NCBI GenBank assembly: GCA_021229015.1
Contig: CM037787.1
Span: 40,418,629-40,482,628 of the forward strand
Source: Solen grandis
Taxonomy: Eukaryota; Mollusca; Bivalvia; Adapedonta; Solenidae
DNA: 64,000 nt
Direction of reading: 5' to 3'
Below the pieces are notes generated by a model. That model worked only from the letters and a program-made list of their open reading frames with translations, was not told the origin of the DNA and did no database searches. A program made the translations under genes and the position numbers. Of this stretch, positions 1 through 11,955 are shown in pieces. Every line of letters begins with the position of its first letter. Positions within the stretch are counted from its first letter, which is position 1.

Positions 1-560
1 TGCAAGAAAAAACCCTTATAAGTGTAATGTGTGTGATTATTCTTCAGTGTTTTCACTAAGATTATGAACATTGTGTCCTCAAGGTACAATATCTGCGGGA
101 CTAAAATGTTTGGGAGAAAGATTCTGGATTTATACAAATTTATTTGGGGGATTCTCTTGGCTTGAACTTCTGGGAGTCATTGTAAATAACTTCTGCTTTC
201 ATTCTAGTGAGATAACTGGGCCTTGACAAAGATTTGCCAAAAATGTTTTCATATGTACATATAGGAGCTTCTAGAACATAGAAGAAAAGAAAAAATCTGT
301 ATATGTGATTATGTTCAAAGATATATTTAATTAATATAAGCAATGCATACTGGAGAAAGTCTCTGTAAATTCTAAATTAAAGGTTCACATTTCTAATGTT
401 TGACAATGATTTACCATCAATAAACTTAAAGAGAATGTAGATATTATCAACTTGTATTGGCATCAGATAATGCCTGCTTACCATTGATTAGATACACATC
501 ATATCAATTAGAAGAGATGCATATCTTGATTATTATTTGTCTATACTTCATTCTCTGTAC
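1..560 (+). pseudogene. 3' remnant of a C2H2 zinc-finger gene, inverted paralogue of the 13.4-14.0 kb copy
   Basis: In frame 2 the first bases read as a finger start (NPYKCNVCDYSSVFSLRL) followed at once by a stop, so only the last half finger is visible and the gene would enter from outside the window. A second linker-like remnant (HTGESLCKF) occurs near 346-372. The stretch aligns by eye, with indels, to the reverse complement of about 13410-14030. Shared blocks include the finger itself, the tract around 210-260 (gagataactgggccttgac) and the block near 403-437. The two copies therefore share both coding end and 3' flank. It is probably decayed, because no full finger follows. Whether the parent gene to the left is intact cannot be seen. 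Confidence 0.6.
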
Positions 561-1265
561 TGTAAAAAACAAACAGTGGAAAATTTTGTTACTGTAGATC
601 AATATTGGATGAGAGATAATGATCCTTAACCTCATGAATTAAATTTTTATATTTTTCTGAAATTTTAATGGCATAGGAAATAATGGATTTTCTTTGCCAG
701 GCAGATTGTGTAGAATCTGATCTACAATAGTTTATGAGAAACAGAAGAAACTGATCCTATGAGCTTTCAGATCTTGGTTTTTTTGTTTGCCAAGGGGTGT
801 TAGAACATGTCCCTCAAAATAATTGAGTTTTTTTGCCCATGTCAGATTATAATGTGATCATATTATGAGTATTATTGTACCAATTTTTATTGTGTCACCT
901 GCTGTTATTTTGTCATCTTGTCTGTCATCCGTCAAAGTTTTTCTGTCACACTCAGGTGACACATGCTCCAGAGATCTTGCTTGTTTGGGTAAATATGGAT
1001 AGTCCTTGTTACATTACTATAACACTGTAAAGTGACCTTAAGTGTAGCTGATTATTTTTACCTGTTCTCCTACTGGACACATAAAATGTATCATGAAACC
1101 CTGACAATTTGGTTATCATTTGTTTTTGATGTATAAAACAAGCAAGTTTTTGAAGATATTGATCATTTAATATTTGGGAAATATGTTTTAAATGCAAGAA
1201 GCAGTGATATTAACACTGCAGTGTATGGTGAAGTGCATGTTTCAAGATACACAATGTATATTAGA
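561..1265. other. No gene seen; AT-rich spacer with one hairpin
   Basis: No credible coding sequence was found. The only structure is a short inverted repeat at 893-963, where tgtcacctg is matched by caggtgaca about 55 bases later. It may be the remnant of a small palindromic element. Confidence 0.4.
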
Positions 1266-1830
1266 ATTAATTATAACCCCCACGAAGAAGAGGGGGGTAG
1301 GGGGCATACTGTTTTCTAATTGTCGGTAGGTCTGGTTGGTCTGTCCTTTGGTAGACCAATTTGTTTCTCATCAATAATTTCAGAATGCTTGAACTCTCAT
1401 TCCTCAAACCTAAATGACTAGTAGATGACCCCTAATGAATATGGGATAACTAGGGTGAAAGGTCAAGGTACAGTGACCTTGAATGTAAAAATAGTTTCCG
1501 ATTAACCCTTACCCTGCTGGAACCATATGTGCTAACCTTTGCCACCAGTAAAGAGCCAGGCCAGCCAGCACATCCGTGCAGTCTGGCCTGGCTCTTTACT
1601 GTTGGCTGACCAACTACAAGTTTTTATCTTCTTATCCCTAAAATTGAAAATAGACAGCTCCAAAAATGGTGCTGGCTAAGTCCATTTGAGAAATTCAGCA
1701 GGTTAAAGATTAATAATTACACTAGAAATGCTCTCATTCCTCAAACTTAATAGAAAATTTGATCATGATAAGTAGATGACCCATGTAGTTTTTTGGGTCA
1801 CTTGGTCAAAGATCAACCAAGATTAGTCCA
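1266..1830 (+). repeat. Dispersed repeat interrupted by a TTAA MITE
   Basis: It begins with a C/G-rich motif (cccccacgaagaag, then ggggggtaggggg) followed by 'cattcctcaaacctaaatgac' style sequence. The phrase 'ctctcattcctcaaac' occurs on both sides of the MITE at 1502-1713 (about 1396 and 1731), as does a 'tagatgacccc/tagatgaccca' phrase. This marks either internal repetition or the split halves of one element. Confidence 0.45.
1502..1713 (+). mobile_element. piggyBac-like non-autonomous MITE (TTAA family 2), long copy
   Basis: Bounded by TTAA on both sides (1502-1505, 1710-1713), with ends CCCTTACCCTGCTG and CAGCAGGTTAAAGA that are imperfect inverted repeats. It contains a 16-bp perfect stem (taaagagccaggccag / ctggcctggctcttta) at about 1549-1600. 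A shorter relative at 4724-4898 shares the flanks of the stem but lacks most of it. TTAA target duplication with C-rich ends is typical of the piggyBac superfamily; that assignment is inferred. Confidence 0.65.
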
Positions 1831-2055
1831 AAACGGTAGTAACGGGAACCTATTTAATTCTTGCCCTATTTTTAGTGAATTCTTAATTGGCCATGCTTCT
1901 GACCGCACATCTGGGGGCGGGGGTCATACATGTTCTCCAACAGCTCATGTTTATTTTGGATTAAGGTCTTTAATATTCATATGGCGTGTTTATGTTAACA
2001 GTCAGTGGCGCATGGTTTAGTTTAAATATCTACTTTTTTGTGCATTCTTGTGAGT

Positions 2056-2385
2056 ATATGTTCTATACATGTATGTAATATAATATGTGCTATACATGTA
2101 TATAATATGTTCTTTACATGTATATAATGTTCTATACATGTATATAATATGTCCTATACATGTATATATGTTCTATACATGTATATATGTTCTATACATG
2201 TATGTAATATAATATGTGCTATACATGTATATAATATGTTCTTTACATGTATATGTGCTATACATGTATATAACATGTTCTTTACATGTATAACATGTTC
2301 TATACATGTATATATGTTCTATACATGTATATATGTTCTATACATGTATATAATATGTTCTATACATGTATATAATTTTTATACA
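2056..2385. repeat. Palindromic minisatellite built on TATACATGTATA
   Basis: About 15 irregular copies of 'ttctatacatgtatataatatg', each carrying the self-complementary core TACATGTA. Spacing varies between about 18 and 32 bases. Long open frames over it are repeat artefacts rich in Tyr, Met, Cys and Ile. Confidence 0.85.
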
Positions 2386-2814
2386 TCTTTCTGTTATGTG
2401 TGTATTTATATATTGTACATGGTGCATTTTCTAGACAGTCACTCGCTGATGGCTTTACTTCACTGGAACTGTTGGAAAAAAAACCTATTGAACAATGTTG
2501 AATTAGAGCCATGAGTTTGTTACTGTTGGAATTAGGTATATGTATGTGATGTATGTAAATTTGCAACAGATTTGTGTGATGCAGGATGGCATGTTATTTA
2601 GTATTATATACTTCAGGAAGGGGTCCAACAGTTGATGGGGGTGGGGTTTAAGACCTTCAGATCTTTTGGAAATGTTTTGATGTCAAAACACTAGAATACT
2701 ATAATTTTATGCCTTTGTTAATCATAATAACCAAATCCCCGGGGGGTGGGGGTGGATGGTTACACCCTCCCCCTTCTGGATCCTTGCATGTTATTGCTAA
2801 GGTATTCTGTGGCA

Positions 2815-3056
2815 TTAACCCTTTCCCTCATATAGACTCATTTTGACGCCCTCAGTAGGTATCGCATAAAGCCTGATCTGCAGAAAACCACAGTTAAACC
2901 TTACCAAATTTAATTACAAAATCCTCATTTCCAGACCACTGAGGAGCAGCGAACAGCATAAAACCTGATCAGCCTGCGAGTTACTCGCAGGCTGATCTGG
3001 TTTTATGCTGTTCGCATAGGTCTTTTCATGGTGTCCTCTATGAGGGAAAGGGTTAA
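2815..3056 (-). mobile_element. piggyBac-like palindromic MITE (TTAA family 1), copy A
   Basis: Bounded by TTAA on both sides with terminal inverted repeats CCCTTTCCCTCATA / ATGAGGGAAAGGG. It contains the hairpin GCCTGCGAG-TTA-CTCGCAGGC. It lies inverted relative to copies at 8766, 11956 and 48810. The TTAA duplication and the CCC/GGG ends match the piggyBac superfamily; no transposase is present. Confidence 0.8.
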
Positions 3057-3699
3057 ACCAACAAGTAAGGTAACTTTTTACCAAATTTATTACAAATTGA
3101 TTATTATGACCCCTTTTGAACTAACATAACTTTATGCTAATTAGTGGCAGAATAGTCGAACGCAGAGTCTTAAGGACAGCTCTTGTTATATCTCCCCCAC
3201 CACTTGATAGGCTGAAGGGAGTGTGGGGTGGGGTGATTTATAGGAGTCACTTTGTCACTCCATCAGTCTGTCATGAAATGTGTCTCAGCTCTGACCAAAA
3301 AATTAGTGGATTTTTAAAATATTTGGCACATGTTTGCCTTATCAAGGTTCCAGGATATTAGGAGTTATGAAAACATTTTTTTCCAAAAGTATATATATTA
3401 GACAAAAAATGGTCATGGTTTAATGATTCAGTTCAGTTGAATAGAACACCATTACTATTCCCAAGTGCCCTGCATAACAAACTAGAACTATCAACAAGAG
3501 CTTTCAGAGGACAGCAGGCTTGACTATTCAAAATGCTTGTTGGTAAATCAAATGAAATCTATTTCAATTCTTACCCTTCACATACCCTGTACATAATAAT
3601 AGTCAAAAATGATATACCTTGATAGTCTAATACCCTTAAATAGATTTATGAAATCTAAAATCCCATGCCTTGATACTGAGACATAAGCAGAATAACACT
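3057..3699. other. No gene seen; probable old repeat at 3185-3360
   Basis: The segment with 'tctcccccaccacttgatagg' and 'ggtggggtgatttatagg' followed by 'cactttgtcactccatcagtctg' has the look of a C-rich-ended dispersed repeat. No coding support was found. Confidence 0.35.
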
Positions 3700-4640
3700 G
3701 TGCATGCAAAACTTTAACCAAGTATCCAAGTTAGAAAAGGGCCATAATTTGTATAAAATTCAGTCCAAGAGTTATCCTCCTTGGTTTTCTGATGCCCCTG
3801 GACACATTTCTAAACTTTCTAGTCAATACCAAAAACAATTTCTGAGATATAAGCTGGATAAAAGCTTGCATGCAAAACTTAAAAGTCTAAGTCAAAAGGT
3901 GGCCCTCATCTGCATTATATTCAGTCAAAAACTATCTGCCATTATGATAACATTGAACATATTAAAGAAGTTTCAAATCAAACCCAAGCCTCTTTACTGA
4001 AATATAATCATGCAATTCCTTGCATGCAAAACTTTAACCAAAATTTCTTAGTTTACACGGGGCCATAATTTGTAATATATTCCATCAAGAGTTATCAACC
4101 TTGATAGTATGATACTCTTAAACATATTAAAGATGTATCAAATCAATCCAATGCCTGGACTCTGAGATAAAAGCATGAAAGTACCTTGCATGCAAAAAAT
4201 TAACCAAAATTTCTAAGTTAAAAAGGGGCCATAATTTGTGACTTATTCCATCAAAAGTTATCTACCTTGATAGTATGATACCCCTTCATGTATTAAAGAT
4301 GTTTCAATTTAATTGCATGCCTGGATACTGAAATATAAGCATGAAAGTACCTTGCATGTAAAACTTTAATCAAAAAGTTGAAAAAGGGGCCATAATTTGT
4401 AATATATTCCATCAAGAGTTACCTACCTTGGTTGTCTTGACGCCCCTAAACATATTCAAAACATTTCAAGTCATTACCATGAATGGTTATTGAGATATAA
4501 GGCTGATAGTAGTTTGCATGAAAAACTTTAACCAAATTTTCTATTGCATGCAAAACTTTAACCAAAATTTCTAAGTTAAAAAGGAACCATAACTTATATC
4601 AAATTTAGTCAAGAGTTATCCACCTTGGTTGTCTGATGCC
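3700..4640 (+). repeat. Tandem array, about 160-bp unit
   Basis: The phrase 'ttgcatgcaaaactttaacc' recurs at about 3701, 3867, 4020, 4188, 4352, 4515 and 4543. Each is followed by 'ggccataatttgt', then 'agttat(c)...accttg' and 'gatatAAg(c)'. Six diverged units average 155-165 bp; the last two starts are compressed, which suggests an internal deletion. It could be the central satellite of a larger element. Confidence 0.75.
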
Positions 4641-4723
4641 CCTGAATTAGCTTTCTTTTCCTGTGCATTGAGGGTAGGAGGGAACAGGATAGGTTGGAAC
4701 AACTGTGATTTCTATATATAGCC

Positions 4724-4898
4724 TTAACCCTTGCCCTGCTGGAATTGTAAGTGCTAACCTTTGCCACCAGTAAAGTGCTTTTACTGTTGGCTGACCAACT
4801 ACAAGTTTTCATCTTGTTATCCCTAAAATTGATGATAGACAGTTCCAAAAAAGATGCCGGCTAAGTCCATTTGAGAAATTCAGCAGGTAAAAGGTTAA
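4724..4898 (+). mobile_element. piggyBac-like MITE (TTAA family 2), short copy
   Basis: TTAA at both ends, with termini CCCTTGCCCTGCTGGAA and TTCAGCAGGTAAAAGG. It is collinear with 1502-1713 except that the long central stem is reduced to 'cagtaaagtgcttttactg'. The two copies show that the stem can be gained or lost. Confidence 0.65.
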
Positions 4899-5181
4899 CT
4901 TCAGTGATGGAAAAGAGGGATATAAGTCTTTTGGTTCATACAATACAATGTCTCTTTTTCTTATCTTAGTACCTATCTGTTCAATCAGTATTTGTTGTCT
5001 TATTTTGCATATCAGATATATTATTTGTATTTATACTTTGTATATATTGTTCATAAAAGATATATGAAAAGGTAAAGTATCTGTGTTTCTCAATATTTTA
5101 AACCACTCTCTGTATTGTAAGGACTATTCTTTACTCAATAATGACAAAAGAAATCTCCCTAATTCCCCCAAAACAGGAACC

Positions 5182-5434
5182 AAAGGCCAAATAGTTAGAG
5201 TGTCAGTCCTTGGATTGGGAGGTCATGGGTTCGATCCCTGACCACCATAACAAAATCCTGGTACTTGCACCATTGGTTACTGCTCAGCATATAGGATAGT
5301 TCCAGGACTGGTTGGCCCGGTGTCAGGATAATGTAACTGGGTGTGGTATCATGCCACATGTCTACGGGGTGATACAGCAGTGTGGCAACACTATAGTCTA
5401 CTCTTGACTGAAATGTTAAATAAATGACAAACCT
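5182..5434 (+). mobile_element. tRNA-derived SINE (type 1)
   Basis: The head carries an A-box-like tagttagagtg (5192-5202) and a B-box GGTTCGATCCC (5228-5238). The body has 'ggcccggtgtcaggataatg' and 'tggtatcatgccacatg', shared with copies at 8377, 17836, 57628 and 60548. It is a pol III-type retroposon and not a functional tRNA, because no cloverleaf with a paired acceptor stem is evident. Confidence 0.65.
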
Positions 5435-6105
5435 AATTACCTAAGAATATAGACATTTGAAGAGTTCTTTACTAATAGGGTTAAACTAACAAATTGTCCA
5501 AATTAACCATACATAAAAAAGATATACAGATTTGAAATTGTCCATATATTCATTCATTTCCAATAGTCTGAACTTAATATGGTGTATGAAATCATGAAAT
5601 TTTCTTTGCCACACAAACTATGTAGAAACTGAGCTACAATATTGTATTCATGACACTCAGCAAACAGTGGAGACCCTGATCTGTCAAAATAAATCTATTT
5701 AAAGTAAAGGGATAAAATGAGCCTGTCCTTTGAAGATAATACCAAATCTAATAAAGTAAGTGAAAGTAAAGAGAGAAACATGGTAGAACTGCAGACTAAT
5801 AGTACAGAGTACTTAGCTTTACTATGCCTTTCAAAGTATTGAGAAAAATCAATCATTGTTACCCTGTTCATATTTAACTTTTAAAAGAATCAATGGATAT
5901 AATTCATATTTGGGGTAAAATATTTAATATCAAAACACAGTCTTAAGTCCAGGTTTGGTTACTATCCACTATCTGTTGGCAGAGTTATGGCCCTTTCTTA
6001 AGATTTCTGAATCTTTATACATGTAAGTTGTAGATCCCTATACTGGGTTTTTCTTAACAGCAATAGAAATAGATATTCCAAGATCAAATTTTAGTTTCTG
6101 TTTTT
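5435..6105. other. No gene or clear repeat seen
   Basis: AT-rich sequence without a supportable open frame, splice-bounded exon or recognisable element. Confidence 0.4.
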
Positions 6106-7280
6106 AGCTCACCTGAGTACAAAGTGCTCAAGGTGAGCTTTTGTGATCGCCCGATGTCCATCGTCCGTGCGTGCGTCCGTCATCAACTTTTCGTTCAAAC
6201 GACTTCTCCTCCTAAACCACTTGGCCAATTTCAAAATTATTTTGCAGGAAAGTTCCTTGGCAGACTCTCTACCAAAGTTGTTCAAATGGTTCCAGTCCAT
6301 TGCATAATTAGGTCACAGGAGCTAAAAATAGATTTTAAAAGTGAAATCTTAAAAAAACTTCTTCTCCAAATCCAAAAGGCCTAGAGCTTAGATATTTGGT
6401 ATGTAGCATTGTCTAATGAACCATTACCAAGATTGTTCAAATCATGGCCCCGAGGTGATAAATGACCCCGCTCCAGGGGTCACTTGTTTTACATAGAGTT
6501 ATATAGGAAAAACTTTAAAAAAAATTCTACTCTGAAACCATTAGGCCAAGGGCTAAGATATTTGGTATGTAGCATCATCTAATGGGCCATTACTCATGGC
6601 CCTACGGTGATAAATGACCCCGCGCCAGGGGTCACTTGTTTTACATAGAGTTATACAGGAAAATCTTTAAAAATCTTCTTCTATGAAACCTTTGATATTT
6701 GGTATGTAGCATTATCTTATGGGTCATTACAAAGATTGTTTAAATCATAGCCCTACGGTGATAAATGACCCCGCACCAGGAGTCACTTGTTTTACAAAGA
6801 GTTATATAGGAAAATCTTTAATAATCTTCTCCTATGAATCCAGAAGACCTAGAGCTTAGATATTTGGTTTGTAGCATCATCTAATGGGCCATTACCAAGA
6901 TTGTTCAAATCATAGCCCTACGGTGATAAATGACCCCACACCAAATCTTAATCTCATATATTCTCCTCTACATTAATGTGTTCCTTTTTATGTGAATATA
7001 TTTTACAATGTTCTTTTGTTATTTTACTAGGTTCTTTTGTTATTTTATCAATAAAAAAGAAATTCAAAATGCGTTTTTCATAAACGTCCCATTTTAGCTG
7101 TTAAGACTTTATAAAATACTAATTTTAATCTTTCCTTATGTTATAACTTTTATTCATGGTGGTTAACAGTGCACTAGTTAATTTTAACCGAAACAGCCTC
7201 AATACAAGCTATAATTGTCTTCAATGCCTATACATCAAGACCCCTCAGGTGAGCGATATAGGGCCTTATGGCCCTCTTGT
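6106..7280 (+). mobile_element. Non-autonomous element with GCTCACCTGAG / CTCAGGTGAGC ends and internal tandem repeats
   Basis: It starts 'gctcacctgagtac' and ends 'cctcaggtgagcgatatagg' followed by the palindrome 'gggccttatggccctcttgtt'. Inside, a unit of about 150-170 bp carrying 'ggtgataaatgacccc' recurs at about 6457, 6608, 6759 and 6927. A close relative occupies 22013-23062. There is no transposase; whether the class is Helitron-like or TIR is undecided. Confidence 0.7.
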
Positions 7281-7412
7281 TATTTAATTCATATATGAAT
7301 TGGAAATGAAATGATCAATAACAAACAAAATGGCAAATACAGTTAGACATAGGTGTTGAAAATGGTAAACAGTGAATTTTGGGGTACTTCTAGTACTGAT
7401 ATATATACCAAT

Positions 7413-7635
7413 CCTGTGGCCTAGTGGTTAAGGCATCCACTTCGAGAGCAGGAGGTCGAAGGTTCGATCCCTGGCAGGGGAACGTTCTGATATGGTTAGT
7501 TGATGAGCCGCCAGCTAGTTAAATAATGGTTACTGGTTGTCTTCCTGCCAGGTGCCTGGCACATAGGAGGAAACCGGGGAGGTACAGGTGTCTCATAAGT
7601 CAAATCGATAGGGATGACACTATAATAAACAAACA
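7413..7635 (+). mobile_element. tRNA-derived SINE
   Basis: The head reads 'cctgtggcctagtggttaag' with B-box GGTTCGATCCC at 7461-7471, and the tail ends 'aataaacaaac'. The head resembles other tRNA-like heads in the window but the body differs from type 1. Confidence 0.6.
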
Positions 7636-8376
7636 CTTTACCTTTATAGTGGAAAGACGCTACAGGATCTTATTTCCATAAAAAAAATTAAGTTTTTCAA
7701 TATTTAATACAATTAGGTTATTATAATACATGTATTTCTGGTGCATCTTTGATGCTGAAGGAAATAATATATACAGTGATACTTGAGTTGAACAAATTAT
7801 ATATTTTGATGGCAAGGTTGGAGCACATACAGGGATTTCTTAACTGCAAAAAATATTGAGAAAGCAAAATGTATACAATGAGAAAGAAGGATATACATAT
7901 AAACATGTATGAGTATATTGCTACATCTGTAAACGAAGCCTGAAATAATCGTTTTACTCTTTCATTAAAATAAAAACTTAATCATTAATTGATATTATTA
8001 AGTCATGACATAAATAACTGGCTGTAGACTTCTGATCATATGCCATTGTTACTCTCTAATGCTGCTTCTACCCATCTTCTTCCAAATTCTAACCACCCTC
8101 AACAGATTGAAGGTTATTGTGCCTCTAGAAGAATAACAAAATGAAAGTGATTAATCTGTATTGATGCATACTCTTTGTTGAGAGATCTTGTAGAGCATGA
8201 GGAGTCTGGCCTCTAAGTTAATTTATTATTTAACTGTATTCATCTTCAAATTCCAAGTAATTTAACCTCATAATTATAAACTTGTGATAATCGACTATTA
8301 GACTATGGTAGGTCAATCACCACAGCAACCATTATAGACAAGGTTTAAGAGTCTAGATGGTACCCAACCTTTGTTT
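7636..8376. other. No gene or clear repeat seen
   Basis: AT-rich sequence. Open frames here are short, and none resembles a known protein. Confidence 0.4.
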
Positions 8377-8669
8377 TAAGTTTAATTATTGGGTGTAACG
8401 TCCCATCAACAGTATTTCAGTCATTTGGAGACTATGCTTACTTGAGACAGATAAAGTGTTGTAAAACTGTGTATCACACCTTAGACATGACACCTTATCC
8501 AGTCACATTATCCTTACACCGAGCCAACCAGTTCTAGACCTTTACATGCGTAAAGCAAGGGAGCTATATGAGTACCATTTTTTCAACTTTGGTATGTCAC
8601 TGCCAGTAATCAAACCCACAACCTCCTGATTTCGGGGCATACACTCTAACCACTTGGCCATCAAGACCA
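8377..8669 (-). mobile_element. tRNA-derived SINE (type 1), full length
   Basis: On the minus strand the head reads 'ggccaagtggttagagtg' followed by a B-box-like GGTTTGATTAC. The body and tail ('cagtcacattatccttacac', 'gtatttcagtcatttggaga', 'aacgtccca') match the other type 1 copies. Confidence 0.65.
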
Positions 8670-8765
8670 GATCTGATTTCAGTACAACTTCCAATGCCTG
8701 GCAATCAATGAAAATAGATAAAGCAAGTGTCAGTTTGTACATGTAGTGCCCAAATACATCAAAAC

Positions 8766-9007
8766 TTAACCCTTTCCCTCATAGAGGAAACCATAAAAAG
8801 ACCTATGCGAACAACATAAAACCAGATCAGCCTGCGAGTAACTCGCAGGCTGATCAGGTTTTATGCTGTTCGCTGCTCCTCAGTGGTCTGGAAATGAGGA
8901 TTTTGTAATAAAATTTGGTAAGGTTTAACTGTGGTTTTCTGCAGATCAGGCTTTATGTGGTACCTATTGAGTGCGTCAAAATGAGTCTACATGAGGGAAA
9001 GGGTTAT
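8766..9007 (+). mobile_element. piggyBac-like palindromic MITE (TTAA family 1), copy B
   Basis: Same termini and central hairpin (GCCTGCGAGTAACTCGCAGGC) as the other family 1 copies. The right target site reads TTAT followed by TAA rather than a clean TTAA, so it has mutated or slipped. Confidence 0.8.
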
Positions 9008-9410
9008 TAACCATGGATTAATAAGCAATGCTGGATGTCCAGTGGGGCTTTTGATAGGATTAAAAAAAACATCCTATATACATGTACTTCCTGTGCCACA
9101 AATCTGGACAATATTTGTATTTACACTATGGCCGAATGCCTGTTAGTGCAACCCGTTCTTAAGACAATTACAAGTGGACTGATTATTGCAAGGGGTCCCA
9201 ATCATCTCATCATTTGCTAAATGGATTTAAATAACATTTGGTGCATTTTATCTCAATAGAATGAAGGCAAAGTTCATCTTTGGGTAAAATCCATAAATTT
9301 TTTACATAGTTATGGCCCTTATTCCTCTTATATTTACGTTGTCTGATTGATAACTTATTATAGGCGCAATAGATTTAGATTATATTTCATACATATCTTC
9401 TTAAACTAGA

Positions 9411-10735
9411 GCTATCACTAAAGGTGATAAATATCCCCCACACAGCCTTTGTTTACAATCAAGTGCCCAGCTATAGGAGATAAGTCACAATGAAAAGATG
9501 TTTTCAATTGACATATTACACAAAACTATTTCACAATAATAATCTTTTTATACCAAATCAAAATTGTTCTTATTTTAATGAAGCCCAAATCATACCAAAT
9601 CCGCAACATTGAATTAAACAAAAAAGAAGTGTGTCACCAAAAGGCTGTTTCTAAGTGAAGAGCTAGTGAAGCTTCCTATGAAATTTGATTGAAATCCATC
9701 CAGTAGTTATTGAAAAATAGCATGGACAAAGAAAACTCCAGAAAATCAGCAAAGGGCCATAACTAAAAAAAAAGTCAATCAACCGTAACAATTTCATAAT
9801 ATACACATCTATGCTCACCAGTGAAGCTTCCTATAAAGTTTGATTGAAATCCATCCAGTAGTTAATGAGAAATAGCATGGACAAAGAAAACTCGAGAAAA
9901 TCAGCAAAGGGCCATAACTCAAAAGAAAATCAGTCAACTGTAACCATTTCGCAATATGCACATTTATGCTTGCTAGTGAAGCTTCCTATGAAATTTGATT
10001 GAAATCCATCCATTAGTTATTGAAAAATAGCATGGACAAAGAAAATTCCAAGAAATCAACAAAGTGCCATAACTCAAAAGAAAATGAGTCAACCGTAACC
10101 ATTTCATAATATGCACATCTGTGCTTGATATTGAAGCTTCCTATGACGTTTGTTTGAAATCTATCCAGTAGTTATTGAGAAATAGCGTGGACAAAGAAAA
10201 CTCCAGAAAATCAACAAAGGGCCATAACTCAAAAGAAAGTCAATCAACCGTAACAATTTCATAATATGCACATCTATGCTCACCAGTGAAGCTTCCTATG
10301 AAGTTTGATTGAAATCCATCCAGTAGTTAATGAGAAATAGCATGGACAAAGAAAACTCCAGAAAATCAGCAAAGGGCCATAACTCAAAAGAAAATCAGTC
10401 AACCGTAACCATTTCATAATATGCACATCTGAGCTTGATATTAAAACTTCCTATGAAGTTTGATTGAAATCCATCCAGTAGTACTGAGAAATAGCGTGGA
10501 CATAGAAAACTCTAGAAAATCAGCAAAGGGCCATTACTCAAAAGAAATTCAATCAACCGTAAAAGTTTCATAATATGACATCCAGCTAAGTGAAGCTTCC
10601 TATGAAGTTTGATTGAAATCCATCCAGTAGTTATTGAGAAATAGCGTGGACAAAAAAAATACAGACAGACCGACGGTCCGACTGACATGGTGACTCCTAT
10701 ATACCCCCCAAACTATGTTTGTGGGGGGTATAATA
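9411..10735 (+). repeat. Satellite-bearing element with seven ~155-bp tandem units
   Basis: Units begin near 9665, 9821, 9975, 10131, 10286, 10441 and 10590. Each carries '(g)tgaagcttcctatg' then 'tttgattgaaatccatccag' and 'ggccataactcaaaag'. The array is bounded on the left by 'aaatatcccccac' (about 9426) and on the right by 'gtggggggtataat', short complementary ends. The right end also has 'gacagaccgacggtccgact'. It looks like a non-autonomous transposon with a central satellite. Confidence 0.75.
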
Positions 10736-11163
10736 AAATGAAGGTCAGGTGTATGTTCAGTATGCCAAACCGTATGCAACCGTACGCTTACAGTCAACTA
10801 TGGAGCTGTCTTAGTGTCATAAAACATGATGATCACATATACCTATCTACAGCATAAGGTGCAACTGAACAGCATGATATAATATGGTCCTAAGACAACT
10901 TCATAGCTGACTGTAACACACACCAGGTGTGATTTTGGACAAAATATGTAAATTTTTGACACAGTTATGGCCCTTTTCAACTAAAATTCCGATTAAGAAG
11001 TCTTCATATTCTGTGTAAGCTGGGGTATACTGGTGCATCTTTTTGTCTAAAATGATAATAAGAAGTCTTTTATCCATTCTAATAACAATTCTTTATTTCA
11101 GTGACCTGATAACGGCACAATAATTGTCAAAATACAAGTAACTGGTGTTGCACGCAACACATG
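10736..11163. other. No gene seen
   Basis: AT-rich spacer between two terminal-repeat elements. Phrases such as 'tttgacacagttatggccct' suggest further old repeat sequence. Confidence 0.35.
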
Positions 11164-11363
11164 AGTCCCCTACCGGTGAGGTGCATAATATTTCCATTAC
11201 CATAGCAACCAGAATGTTTGGTCCGAGAAAAAAAAAAGTGACGTGCAGAATCTCCATACTGCCATCTATTCATATACCAATTTTCATAATATTATCTGAA
11301 ACGTTTTTTAATAATCGCAGGATCCAGATTTCTGGATGGATGGACAGACACCGGTAGGGGACT
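11164..11363. mobile_element. Short TIR element, 14-bp perfect ends
   Basis: AGTCCCCTACCGGT at 11164-11177 is the exact reverse complement of ACCGGTAGGGGACT at 11350-11363, giving a 200-bp element. 'ggatggatggacagacacc' lies just inside the right end. There is no coding capacity. Confidence 0.65.
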
Positions 11364-11955
11364 AATAAACAAAAGGATGAAATATTTATATAACTAATGT
11401 GACACATATTCTAATAATGCATTACATATAATAATTTAATTCAAATAATGTGTTAAATTACACAAAATTCCGATGATACACATCTACACCTACAACATAA
11501 TACATGAGATTATTCCAGGCCAGCAAAAGCCGGTACGTCCCGATACAGTTTTTAATTACTGAACAGTGTTGTACATTTCGCCTTATTATTTATTTATTTA
11601 TTATTAAACAGTCCTTATATGATGAAATTTTGTAAAGGAAAAAATCATAGAGTAATATCTCTATTGTCTTTTCTAGAAATTTTCTTTGATAATGGGTGTG
11701 ATAAATGTCATGTTTTTCAATATACAAAAATTTAGTTATAACGTTTTGAGTTTTATCTGCTGAGTGTTGTATTGTACTTACACAAAATCAAGTATACACA
11801 TCCTGTTTTTTTACTAACACTTTTCTGCTAACATTAATAACACTATTTGAGTTTGGGAACACAGGATGTGATTACACCACATTATTATTTAAAACTTTTG
11901 TATTACCAGTCACCTACTTGTAATGTAGATATACTGCGATAATGCTGAAATTACC
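11364..11955. other. No gene seen
   Basis: AT-rich sequence with a (TTTA)-rich patch near 11590. No supportable feature. Confidence 0.4.

Noticed and set aside
2149..2514. 121-codon Cys/Tyr/Ile-rich frame
   Set aside because: It lies over the TATACATGTATA minisatellite.
2815..3056. CRISPR-like or terminator hairpin reading of the GCCTGCGAG/CTCGCAGGC palindrome
   Set aside because: Copies are dispersed, TTAA-bounded and share terminal inverted repeats, so they are MITEs in a eukaryotic genome.
7413..7480. tRNA gene from A-box and B-box
   Set aside because: The tRNA-like head continues into a SINE body, and I could not pair a full cloverleaf. The same holds for the heads at 5182, 17836, 28664 and others.
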